64,000 bases of DNA from Bacteroidales bacterium M6 (GTDB lineage: Bacteria; Bacteroidota; Bacteroidia; Bacteroidales; Muribaculaceae): NCBI GenBank assembly GCA_001689485.1, contig LUJQ01000014.1, positions 1-64,000 on the forward strand, given 5' to 3'. A program made the position numbers and the translations under genes. Position 1 is the first letter of the stretch, and every line of letters starts with the position of its first letter. The notes under the pieces are model-generated. The model was not told the origin of the DNA. It ran no database searches and saw nothing but the letters and a program-made list of their open reading frames with translations. Positions 36,338 through 44,559 of this stretch are shown here, piece by piece.

Positions 36338-38377
36338 TTAATGCATACGTTTCAAAAGGTTATACGAGGGGACCACACCAAGCTCCCCGGCTTTCGACAG
36401 GTTCTCCACCCCCCGCTCGCGGTCGCCGAGCTGGAAATAAGCATAACCCCGGTTATAATAAGCCTCGCCGAAATCAGGTTTAAGCTCTATAGCTTTCCCG
36501 AAGGCCAGCAAAGCCGAAGTGAAATCGCCAAGTTCGGCAAGCACGTTCCCCTTGTTGTAATATGCAAAAGCCAAACGGGGGGAAAGCTCTATGGCCCGGT
36601 CGAAATCGGCGATAACGGCACGTATCTCAGCTGTCCGTGCAGGGCCGTCGGCATGGTTTCCTGCCTGCAAAGATTTATATCGGGCTATTGCGCGCTGAAA
36701 ATGCCCCAAAGCAAATCCGGGGGTCAGTTCAAGAGCCTTTGTAAGATCGTTAACCGCCGATGCATAGTCGCGCAACACTATGAAATCCATCGCCCTGCCG
36801 AAATAATCGATAGCACGCGGGGAATGGGTGGCTATGTAAGAGTTATAATATTCGATGGAACGGAAATGCTTGTTGATATTCTCCTCACCGAGTGTTATAT
36901 CATCGTTCGAAAGCTGCACCAGGAAACGTAGCATGCGTGTTGCATTCACATCGTCGATTTCCTTGATGTAATAGGCCGAAGGCTTCAGTTCGGTTGGCGC
37001 GGTGTAATAGCTCAGGGCGAACATCGGCTCAAGTTCGACCCTGCGACCACGATCCTGCACGCGGCCACGTATATTCTTGTTATTATAATCGCCGTCAACC
37101 TCAATCTCCTGCTCCACGGTTCGGAGAGCAGTGAAGCGCTTTGCCACCGCTTCGGGCGACAGCGAACTTTCGGCAGACGTGGCCGCATCCTTTTTACCCT
37201 GGTGTTGCGAACCCGACGCCATATCATCTTTCGGGGTTGTCGAGGAATCTATTATATCCGCACCGATCGGCTTCAGATTCTTTGCCATGTCAAGGGCCCG
37301 GTTATAGTCGCGTTCGGCCTGGCGCATGTTACCCGCCATCCGGTTCAGATTGCTCCTCATATACAGAGCTTCGGGCAATTCCGGGAAAGCCTCTATCAGG
37401 CGGTTCACATCAGCCATTGCCTTAGGCACATCCTTTTTTTCGGAATACAGGTAGGCTCGGTTATAGAGCGAGCGGTAATCGTCGGCGTCCAGTTCCAGAG
37501 CCTTTGAAAAGTCCTTTATGGCATTGTCGTTATCACGTACCTCCATGCGCAGCAATCCACGGTTGAAAATAGCGGCAACATTCAATGGGTCAAGCTGGAT
37601 GGCGTAATCATAGTCGGCCATCGCCCCGAAATAATCATCAAGGCTATGGCGCAGGAATGCCCTGTTTATATAAAGCCCGGCTTCACGGGGCAAAAGGCGT
37701 ATCGCCTCGTTGATGTCGCCGAGGGCGGCCTCATAGTCCTTATGTCCGTGAATCGCAATATCGGCCCTGAGGAGGTATCCGTTGGCAAGATTCTTGTTGA
37801 GTTCGAGAGCATGGTCAATATCCTCGCGTGCCTTTACCGTATCACCCTGCTCCAGGCTAAGGCGTGCCCTCCCTATGTAACCGTTCTCATATTTGGGGAA
37901 CTGGCGCAGCAGGAGGTCGAACGAGGCGGCAGCACTGTCAGGCTGATGCATTTCCTGCTGTGCGAGGGCTTTGTTAAACAGCAAGCCGCGACTTTCTGGA
38001 AGCAGCTTCATGGCACTGTTATAATCATCGACCGCATCCTGCAACTTGCCACGGTTCTGGCGCGCCACCCCCCTGACCTCATAGGCATCGGCGATAAAGG
38101 GGTTACGCTCGATTGCAGCCGTGGCATCCTCCTCAGCCCCGAGATAATCCTCAAGGTTAAGTTTGGCGATGGCACGCATGAAGTACGGTTGCGCAAGATA
38201 TGGTTTGGCCATTATCGCCTGGTTGAAATACTGAATCGAGAGCATATAGTCCTCGAAATAAAGGGCATTCTGCCCCACCCTCAGCACTTGCTCGGCATTA
38301 ATCTGGCCACGCGCCGTTACCGCCCACAAAGTGGCAAACAGGAATAAAAAAATATGACGTAAGCAGGTGAATTTCAT
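36338..38377 (-). CDS. Exported tetratricopeptide-repeat protein
   Basis: 679 residues from ATG 38377 (MKFTCLRHIFLFLFATLW). Signal peptide, then about ten TPR units (about 25-345) with the usual W/Y-LG-Y-A-F-A-P pattern (for example AIFNRGLLRMEVRDNDNAIKDFSKAL in parts), a charged non-repeat linker around 350-480, and four more TPRs at the C-terminus (e.g. LAFAYYNKGNVLAELGDFTSALL in parts). Probably a periplasmic scaffold; partner unknown. Predicted promoter at 38442-38472 and a 52-nt hairpin immediately before the start codon. Confidence 0.85.
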   Translation of the reverse strand: MKFTCLRHIFLFLFATLWAVTARGQINAEQVLRVGQNALYFEDYMLSIQYFNQAIMAKPYLAQPYFMRAIAKLNLEDYLGAEEDATAAIERNPFIADAYEVRGVARQNRGKLQDAVDDYNSAMKLLPESRGLLFNKALAQQEMHQPDSAAASFDLLLRQFPKYENGYIGRARLSLEQGDTVKAREDIDHALELNKNLANGYLLRADIAIHGHKDYEAALGDINEAIRLLPREAGLYINRAFLRHSLDDYFGAMADYDYAIQLDPLNVAAIFNRGLLRMEVRDNDNAIKDFSKALELDADDYRSLYNRAYLYSEKKDVPKAMADVNRLIEAFPELPEALYMRSNLNRMAGNMRQAERDYNRALDMAKNLKPIGADIIDSSTTPKDDMASGSQHQGKKDAATSAESSLSPEAVAKRFTALRTVEQEIEVDGDYNNKNIRGRVQDRGRRVELEPMFALSYYTAPTELKPSAYYIKEIDDVNATRMLRFLVQLSNDDITLGEENINKHFRSIEYYNSYIATHSPRAIDYFGRAMDFIVLRDYASAVNDLTKALELTPGFALGHFQRAIARYKSLQAGNHADGPARTAEIRAVIADFDRAIELSPRLAFAYYNKGNVLAELGDFTSALLAFGKAIELKPDFGEAYYNRGYAYFQLGDRERGVENLSKAGELGVVPSYNLLKRMH

Positions 38378-38390
38378 CAGATGAACAGTT

Positions 38391-38442
38391 GTAAGCCGTT
38401 TCCTTCCAAAGCCGGGGCCGACCTTGGAAGAAAACGGCTTAC
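38391..38442 (-). promoter_or_regulatory. 52-nt stem-loop at the 5' end of the TPR transcript
   Basis: Arms of about 25 bases (38391-38415 and 38418-38442). Three positions that mismatch on the plus strand (38402, 38410, 38412) become G-U pairs on the minus strand. It ends 13 bases before the TPR start codon. No U-run follows, so it is not a canonical terminator for nhaA. Confidence 0.7.
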
Positions 38443-38472
38443 AAATATAGCCTTTTCGCGCCAATAGCACAA
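38442..38472 (-). promoter_or_regulatory. Bacteroides-type promoter for the TPR-DUF4301 unit
   Basis: Minus strand TTG (38472-38470), 20-bp spacer, TATATTTG (38449-38442). Predicted start near 38436, inside the first arm of the stem-loop. Confidence 0.6.
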
Positions 38473-38493
38473 AAAGCCCGGTCTTAAAAATTC

Positions 38494-39939
38494 TTACCGT
38501 GTGCCGGCAACCTGTTTCGAAACGGACTTCCTGCGTGGCAATGTGGCCGACAACAATAAAAATCCAAGAATCCCTGCCAACAGGGAGCCTACCACGATTC
38601 CTAATTTGGCATGGTTGAGGATATCGGCCTGCTCCGCCGCCCCGAACGACAGGTTGGCGATAAACAACGAGACCGTGAAGCCTATACCACCCAACATCGA
38701 TACCGATGCCATCATCTTCCAGTTGGCATCAGCGGGCATCGGTGCCAGCCTCAATTTAACCGTAAGCCATGAGAAAAGGAAAATCCCGACGAACTTACCG
38801 GCCACAAGCCCGAATATCACTGCCAACGATATCCCTTCCACTATCGTTACCGGGCTCATGTCAAGAAGGAATATCCCCGCATTTGCAAAAGCGAAAAGCG
38901 GTATAATCAGGTTGTTGACAAACCCATGGAGGGTATCCTCCATATCCTGCAATGGGGAAATCACCTTATCCGAAGCTGACTCTACCCGTTTGAGCCAGTC
39001 CATCTGTTCGTTTGAAAGAATGGTGCGGCGCGTGAGCTTCTCATCATCCTCCTTGCGGAAATTGGAAATTGCCTCACGGATTGCAACAATATATTTGCCG
39101 GGATTCAGAACGGGCTTGGCCGGTATGCAGAATGCCACAGCGACCCCTGCTATGGTCGGATGCACACCCGAATTCAGGAAAAGGAACCAAATAACGGCAC
39201 CTATCGTAAGATAAAACACCTTGCTTTGGATACGCATGGCCTGCCCCAACACCAGCACCCCTAGGAGGGCAAGCGCATAAACCAAAAGCATATATTCGAT
39301 ATGCCCTGAATAGCATGTGGCTATAACGATGATGCCGCCAATGTCGTCAACTACCGCAAGCGTGGTCAGAAACACCTTCAATGAAATCGGCACACGGCTT
39401 CCAAGCATGCCCAGCACACCCAGCGAAAACGCGATATCCGTTGCCATCGGGATGGCAGCCCCGCCTACAAACGGTGTGCCCTTACCAATCAAATAGAAAA
39501 ACAGCACCGGCACACCCATACCGCCGATTGCACCGACTATCGGGAGCAGGGCCTGGCGGAATGACGACAATTCCCCCACCAGGATTTCCCGTTTTATTTC
39601 CAATCCGATGGTAAAGAAAAACACCGCCATCAACGCATCGTTGATAAACGACAACATAGTCATTGGATGTCCGTTGTGCGAGAACAGGTTGAAATCGCCT
39701 ACCTGCAACCGTAACGGCTGATTCCAAAAATCAAAATAATACCCGTTGACCGCAGGGATATTGGCAATCACAAGTGCCAGTACCGTGGCCGCAATCAACA
39801 CATTCCCACCCGAAGCATGCCGTCGCAAAGCCTGCCTGGCTGCATAATACACATTGTGTGCAAACGACGGTTGCGGCTCGTCGGCCGTGATGAAAATCTT
39901 TTCCTTCGGGAATTTTTTCTTTAAATCCTTATTATCCAT
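38494..39939 (-). CDS. nhaA: Na+/H+ antiporter NhaA
   Basis: 481 residues, about 90 longer than E. coli NhaA, with a soluble N-terminus of about 45 residues and a long loop (about 290-335). Twelve-segment inner-membrane antiporter. Hallmarks: FFFTIGLEIKREIL, 'AAIPMATDIAFSLGVL', and the ion-binding Asp pair in LAVVDDIGGII. The C-terminus ends in a basic tail (PRRKSVSKQ). It exports sodium at high pH or salt. No promoter consensus was found close to the start. Confidence 0.95.
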   Translation of the reverse strand: MDNKDLKKKFPKEKIFITADEPQPSFAHNVYYAARQALRRHASGGNVLIAATVLALVIANIPAVNGYYFDFWNQPLRLQVGDFNLFSHNGHPMTMLSFINDALMAVFFFTIGLEIKREILVGELSSFRQALLPIVGAIGGMGVPVLFFYLIGKGTPFVGGAAIPMATDIAFSLGVLGMLGSRVPISLKVFLTTLAVVDDIGGIIVIATCYSGHIEYMLLVYALALLGVLVLGQAMRIQSKVFYLTIGAVIWFLFLNSGVHPTIAGVAVAFCIPAKPVLNPGKYIVAIREAISNFRKEDDEKLTRRTILSNEQMDWLKRVESASDKVISPLQDMEDTLHGFVNNLIIPLFAFANAGIFLLDMSPVTIVEGISLAVIFGLVAGKFVGIFLFSWLTVKLRLAPMPADANWKMMASVSMLGGIGFTVSLFIANLSFGAAEQADILNHAKLGIVVGSLLAGILGFLLLSATLPRRKSVSKQVAGTR

Positions 39940-40119
39940 TTACCTTAGCTCTCTTTTTTGTACCTATAATTTCCACCTATTACAGGTGTTCCGAACTTAA
40001 AACATCCCAAACACATCATGAATAAGATTCTAAAAAACATGCGTATATAAAAGAAGTCGGGACGACTTCCCTTTCCTTATTTATAAAATGCCGCCAACTT
40101 GATTTTGGTTTAACATGTG

Positions 40120-40152
40120 ATAGCCGATGTCTGCCATTCGGACATCGGCTAT
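40120..40152 (-). terminator. Terminator after lepA
   Basis: Perfect 12-bp inverted repeat ATAGCCGATGTC / GACATCGGCTAT with a 9-base loop, nine bases after the lepA stop. Confidence 0.75.
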
Positions 40153-40160
40153 ACTAAAGG

Positions 40161-41945
40161 TCAGTCGAGTTTCAGAACCGCGAGGAACGCCTTCTGCGGC
40201 ACCTGTACGGAACCAATCTGTTTCATACGTTTCTTGCCCGCTTTCTGCTTTTCAAGAAGCTTTCGTTTACGCGACACGTCACCGCCATAACATTTGGCCG
40301 TCACATCCTTTCGCACAGCCTTGATAGTTTCACGGGCTATGATTTTCGCACCGATGGCTGCCTGCACGGCAATATCGAACTGATGGCGTGGTATCAGTTC
40401 CTTAAGCTTTTCACACATTTTACGCCCGAAAGCAACCGCATTGTCGGCATGTGTAAGCGTGGAAAGGGCATCGACGCTCTCCCCGTTCAGCAGCATATCC
40501 AGTTTGACAAGCTTTGAATCACGGAAATCGTGAAGATGATAGTCAAACGATGCATAACCTTTTGAAATTGATTTCAGTTTGTCGTAGAAATCAATCACGA
40601 TTTCACCCAATGGGATGTCGAAAGTTATTTCGACACGGTTTCCATGAATGAATTCCTGCTTTATCAGCTCGCCGCGTTTTCCGAGGCACAACGTCATGAT
40701 AGACCCTATAAAATCGGTAGTGGTGATTATCGACGAACGGATATAAGGCTCCTCGATATGGTCGATAAGCGTGACGTCAGGCAGCCCCGAAGGGTTGTGG
40801 ACCTCGCTTACGTTCCCTTTTTTGTCATACACTTTATAGGAAACGTTAGGCACGGTGGTAATCACCTCCATGTTGAATTCACGGCTCAACCGTTCCTGGA
40901 TTATTTCCATATGGAGCAACCCCAGGAATCCGCAACGGAACCCGAAACCCAACGCCATCGACGATTCAGGCTGGAATGTCAGCGACGCATCGTTAAGCTG
41001 CAATTTCTCAAGCGAGGAACGGAGGTTTTCGAAATCTTCGGCCTCGATGGGATAAACGCCTGCGAACACCATGGGCTTCACCTCCTCAAAGCCTTCGATT
41101 GCGGGAGCCGGACGTTGCACATGGGTTATGGTGTCACCCACCTTTACCTCTTTCGAAGTCTTGATACCCGAAATTATGTATCCCACATTACCGGCCGAAA
41201 GCTCCTGCCGGGGATTAAGGTCGAGTTTCAGCACGCCGATTTCATCAGCATGGTATTCTTTGCCTGTCGACACGAATTTAACAAAATCGTCTTTACGTAT
41301 GGTCCCGTTTACGATTTTGAAATATGCGATAATGCCACGGAAAGGATTGAAAACCGAATCGAAAATCAACGCCTGCAACGGAGCCTGCGGATCGCCCGAA
41401 GGTGCAGGCACACGCTCCACGATGGCGCGAAGAATCTCAGGCACACCTTCACCCGTCTTGCCGCTGGCACGTATAATCTCGTCACGGCTGCAACCAAGCA
41501 GGTCTACAATCTGATCCTCCACCTCGTCGGGATTCGCGCTTTCCAAATCCACCTTGTTGATTACAGGTATAATCTCCAAGTCTGAATCGATAGCCATGTA
41601 AAGGTTCGATATGGTCTGTGCCTGTATTCCCTGTGTGGCATCGACAATCAGCAGGGCACCCTCACATGCCGCGATTGAACGTGACACCTCATATGAAAAG
41701 TCAACATGCCCAGGAGTATCGATAAGGTTAAGCGTGTATGGCTCGCCGTCAAGCATGTAATTCATCTGGATTGCATGACTTTTGATTGTGATGCCACGTT
41801 CGCGCTCGAGATCCATATCGTCAAGCACCTGCGCCTGGAGGTCTTTACCGTCTACAGTTTTGGTAAATTCAAGTAACCTGTCGGCAAGGGTACTCTTGCC
41901 ATGGTCGATATGCGCTATTATGCAGAAATTGCGTATATTTTTCAT
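40161..41945 (-). CDS. lepA: Elongation factor 4 (LepA)
   Basis: 594 residues from ATG 41945 (MKNIRNFCII; an in-frame ATG one codon earlier is equally possible). Translational GTPase acting on the ribosome. G motifs: AHIDHGKSTL, ERGITIKSHA, DTPGHVDFSYEV, VINKVDL. The C-terminal LepA-specific domain is recognised in 'AKCYGGDVSRKRKLLEKQKAGKKRMK' (parts: KCYGGDVSRKRKLL). Follows folC by 25 bases; the folC stop codon (TAA) is part of a -7-like TAACTTTG (41973-41966). Confidence 0.97.
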   Translation of the reverse strand: MKNIRNFCIIAHIDHGKSTLADRLLEFTKTVDGKDLQAQVLDDMDLERERGITIKSHAIQMNYMLDGEPYTLNLIDTPGHVDFSYEVSRSIAACEGALLIVDATQGIQAQTISNLYMAIDSDLEIIPVINKVDLESANPDEVEDQIVDLLGCSRDEIIRASGKTGEGVPEILRAIVERVPAPSGDPQAPLQALIFDSVFNPFRGIIAYFKIVNGTIRKDDFVKFVSTGKEYHADEIGVLKLDLNPRQELSAGNVGYIISGIKTSKEVKVGDTITHVQRPAPAIEGFEEVKPMVFAGVYPIEAEDFENLRSSLEKLQLNDASLTFQPESSMALGFGFRCGFLGLLHMEIIQERLSREFNMEVITTVPNVSYKVYDKKGNVSEVHNPSGLPDVTLIDHIEEPYIRSSIITTTDFIGSIMTLCLGKRGELIKQEFIHGNRVEITFDIPLGEIVIDFYDKLKSISKGYASFDYHLHDFRDSKLVKLDMLLNGESVDALSTLTHADNAVAFGRKMCEKLKELIPRHQFDIAVQAAIGAKIIARETIKAVRKDVTAKCYGGDVSRKRKLLEKQKAGKKRMKQIGSVQVPQKAFLAVLKLD

Positions 41946-41970
41946 CATGTAATTGCTTTGGCTTGCAAAG

Positions 41971-43284
41971 TTACGAAAAATTTTTGGCAGAATGCAGGTA
42001 GGCAAGCAGGTCTGCCACAATGAACGTGCTACCGCCTACAAACATCGAACCCGCCTCGGTGCGCCCCCTCATCGCGCCCAGACCTTTTTCGTATGCTTCG
42101 GCCACGGTGGGGACGCATTCCCCTTTCAATCCTAATCTGCCGGCCTCTTCTGCAAGCGTTCCGGCAGGAAGAGCCCTCGGGATAGAGGCATTCGTAAATA
42201 TATATTCAGCATCGCGTGGCAGCAACGGAAGTATCGGGGCTATATCCTTATCGTTGACGAACCCCAGGACAACCGTCAGCGGCCTCGGCAAACGCTTGAG
42301 CTGGCCTGAAAGCATTTCCCATCCTCCGATGTTATGCCCTGTATCACACACCACAAGCGGGTCGGACGATAGTGACATCCAACGGCCCATAAGCCCTGTC
42401 AGTGTGCACACATTGGCAAAACCTTCCTTAACGGCTACGGACGGAATATCCCATCCGAGTTTGCATAATTCATCAATCGAACATAGAACGGTTCGGGCGT
42501 TCTGTTGCTGGCAGTCGCCAGTAAGCTGATAAGCGAGATTACCGAAACGGCTGCCAAGGATGCGCAACGAGTTATCCCCGTTTTCAAATCCAGATACATT
42601 CTCCTCATCAAGGGCGAACCGTATCGACGTCATATGTCCGGCAGCCTCGGCAGCAAGAACACCTCTGATATAAGGATTCGGCTCCCCGCACACCACAGGA
42701 ACCCCTTTGCGCATTATCCCGGCCTTTTCATGGGCGATTTCCTCAAGCGTATGGCCAAGCTGGGCCGTATGGTCGAATGATATATTGGTAATAACCGACA
42801 GGTCGGCTTCAACTATATTTGTCGAATCAAGCCTGCCCCCAAGTCCAACCTCTATAACCGCCACATCCACCTTTTCACGGGCAAACCAGTCAAAGGCCAT
42901 TACCGTGGTTAGCTCGAAAAATGATGGTTCGGAATCAGAAGCCTGCGGCAGCTCACGGTAGCGTTGCACAAAACGGATTACATCCTCTTCGGGAATCATT
43001 GACCCGTTTACCCTGATTCGTTCACGAAAATCAATAAGATGAGGGGAGGTATATAGCCCCACCTTAAGCCCGGCCGACTGCAACACAGCCGCCAACGTGT
43101 GGGAGGTTGAACCCTTCCCGTTGGTTCCGGCCACATGTATGACCTTGTAACGATATTGAGGGTTGCCGAAAACTTCGGCAAGATGCCTCACCGTGTCAAG
43201 TCCCGGCTTATAAGCTGCCGCCCCGATGCGCTGAAACTGGGGGGTGCAATTATACAGGTAATCGATAGTCGCGCGGTAATTCAT
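41971..43284 (-). CDS. folC: Bifunctional folylpolyglutamate/dihydrofolate synthase
   Basis: 437 residues. Mur-ligase-fold enzyme adding glutamate to folates. P-loop HVAGTNGKGSTSH, 'LYTSPHLIDFRERI', 'EVGLGGRLDSTNIV' and 'LSVITNISFDHTAQLG' are FolC signatures; the C-terminal domain has VVCDTGHNIGGW. Starts 39 bases after the chromate transporter pair and precedes lepA, likely one transcript. Confidence 0.95.
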   Translation of the reverse strand: MNYRATIDYLYNCTPQFQRIGAAAYKPGLDTVRHLAEVFGNPQYRYKVIHVAGTNGKGSTSHTLAAVLQSAGLKVGLYTSPHLIDFRERIRVNGSMIPEEDVIRFVQRYRELPQASDSEPSFFELTTVMAFDWFAREKVDVAVIEVGLGGRLDSTNIVEADLSVITNISFDHTAQLGHTLEEIAHEKAGIMRKGVPVVCGEPNPYIRGVLAAEAAGHMTSIRFALDEENVSGFENGDNSLRILGSRFGNLAYQLTGDCQQQNARTVLCSIDELCKLGWDIPSVAVKEGFANVCTLTGLMGRWMSLSSDPLVVCDTGHNIGGWEMLSGQLKRLPRPLTVVLGFVNDKDIAPILPLLPRDAEYIFTNASIPRALPAGTLAEEAGRLGLKGECVPTVAEAYEKGLGAMRGRTEAGSMFVGGSTFIVADLLAYLHSAKNFS

Positions 43285-43323
43285 TATATAACAGCGAAGT
43301 CGTTTAAATCATACTGACTTTTT

Positions 43324-43890
43324 TCAATAATATATCAGGAACCCGGCCAGCCCCGATGCAAGAATCACAAGGATGGGATGGATTTTTGTGAAAAGCACCG
43401 TTGCAAGTGCCCCTATGGCTATAATAACAGAAATCCATATTTCAAAAGTTTCCGATCCGAAGTTTTCGGCATTCATCAGCAACAAAGCCGCCGATGCAAT
43501 CAACCCGATAACTACAGGACGCAACCCCATGAATATTCCCCGGATAGCGACGCTATCCTTATGGCGTGCGATAAAATGGCTTGTGTACGCCACAAGGAGA
43601 AACGATGGCAGGACTACAACCAGCGTGCAGACCACCGACCCAAGCACCCCCCATAACGGATTTGTAAACCCGGCCTGCAAAGGTGCGGCATATCCTATAT
43701 AGGTGGCGGAATTTATACCGATGGGGCCGGGAGTCATTTGTGAAATCGCCACAATATCGGTAAAGGTCTTTTCGGTTATCCAGCCGGGGCCGACAATTTC
43801 CCTTTCGATAAGCGACAGCATGGCATATCCGCCACCGAAACCGAACAATCCTATTTTAAGATAGCTCCATATCAACCGCAAGTATATCAT
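43324..43890 (-). CDS. Chromate transporter (ChrA half 2)
   Basis: 188 residues, one of two half-length ChrA proteins. Six or so hydrophobic segments; family signature FGGGYAMLSLIEREIV near the N-terminus and SQMTPGPIGINSATYIGY in the middle. The gene overlaps the upstream half by four bases (ATGA). Short-chain ChrA proteins work as pairs in other bacteria; substrate could be chromate/sulphate or something else. Confidence 0.88.
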   Translation of the reverse strand: MIYLRLIWSYLKIGLFGFGGGYAMLSLIEREIVGPGWITEKTFTDIVAISQMTPGPIGINSATYIGYAAPLQAGFTNPLWGVLGSVVCTLVVVLPSFLLVAYTSHFIARHKDSVAIRGIFMGLRPVVIGLIASAALLLMNAENFGSETFEIWISVIIAIGALATVLFTKIHPILVILASGLAGFLIYY

Positions 43891-44495
43891 AATCCTTCCT
43901 CCTTCTCTTCTTTGTCGATTTGACGCATTGTCAGCAACCGTTCCTGGCGCCTAAGCCAAATGAATCCGAACACCCCGCCAAGCACTATGTATAGTATGGG
44001 ATTGGAAATCACAGGAATGTGCGACCATATCAGCAATGCTACCACAACAGGAATCCATACCGTTTTCCACCCTATATGTGATGCCTTGGCCGTTGTTACC
44101 ACAGGCGCGATAATCAATGCCACAACGGCAGGCCGGATACCACGGAAAATAGCCGATACCACGGGGTTGTTCTGAATCAACTCAGGAGTAAGGAAGATTG
44201 CTATGGCAAGGATAATAAGGAAACAGGGCATTATAGTGCCCATGGCAGCCGCCACACTCCCCTTCCAGCCTCGAAGGCGGTCGCCGACCGCCACGGATAT
44301 GTTTACGGCAAGGATTCCCGGAAGCGACTGTGCCACAGCCAGCAGGTCGAGAAATTCCTCACGGGCAATCCACTTCCTGGTTTCAACCACTTCACGCTCT
44401 ATAAGCGAAATCATGGCCCATCCCCCGCCAAAAGTAAATGCCCCGATTCTTACGAACGAGGCAAATAGCTGTGAGTATATACGGTCAGTCTTCAT
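43887..44495 (-). CDS. Chromate transporter (ChrA half 1)
   Basis: 202 residues, the other half: FGGGWAMISLIEREVV and LAVAQSLPGILAVNISV match the same two motifs as the downstream partner, so the two arose by duplication. Ends with a charged cytosolic tail. Transcribed first, with a predicted promoter at 44524-44556 and a hairpin only five bases before its start codon. Confidence 0.88.
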   Translation of the reverse strand: MKTDRIYSQLFASFVRIGAFTFGGGWAMISLIEREVVETRKWIAREEFLDLLAVAQSLPGILAVNISVAVGDRLRGWKGSVAAAMGTIMPCFLIILAIAIFLTPELIQNNPVVSAIFRGIRPAVVALIIAPVVTTAKASHIGWKTVWIPVVVALLIWSHIPVISNPILYIVLGGVFGFIWLRRQERLLTMRQIDKEEKEEGL

Positions 44496-44500
44496 GCAAC

Positions 44501-44521
44501 GTCGATTTTTGAGAAACCGAC
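44501..44521 (-). promoter_or_regulatory. 5' leader hairpin of the chromate transporter unit
   Basis: On the minus strand GTCGGTTT pairs with AAATCGAC (8 bp, one G-U) around a 5-base loop. The stem ends five bases before the ATG, in the place normally taken by the ribosome-binding region. Confidence 0.5.
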
Positions 44522-44523
44522 TG

Positions 44524-44556
44524 CAAAGGTACGAACTTTTTCTTTAAATCGGTCAA
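44524..44556 (-). promoter_or_regulatory. Promoter of the chromate transporter-folC-lepA run
   Basis: Minus strand TTG (44556-44554), 22-bp spacer (slightly long), TACCTTTG (44531-44524). Confidence 0.5.
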
Positions 44557-44559
44557 GGT

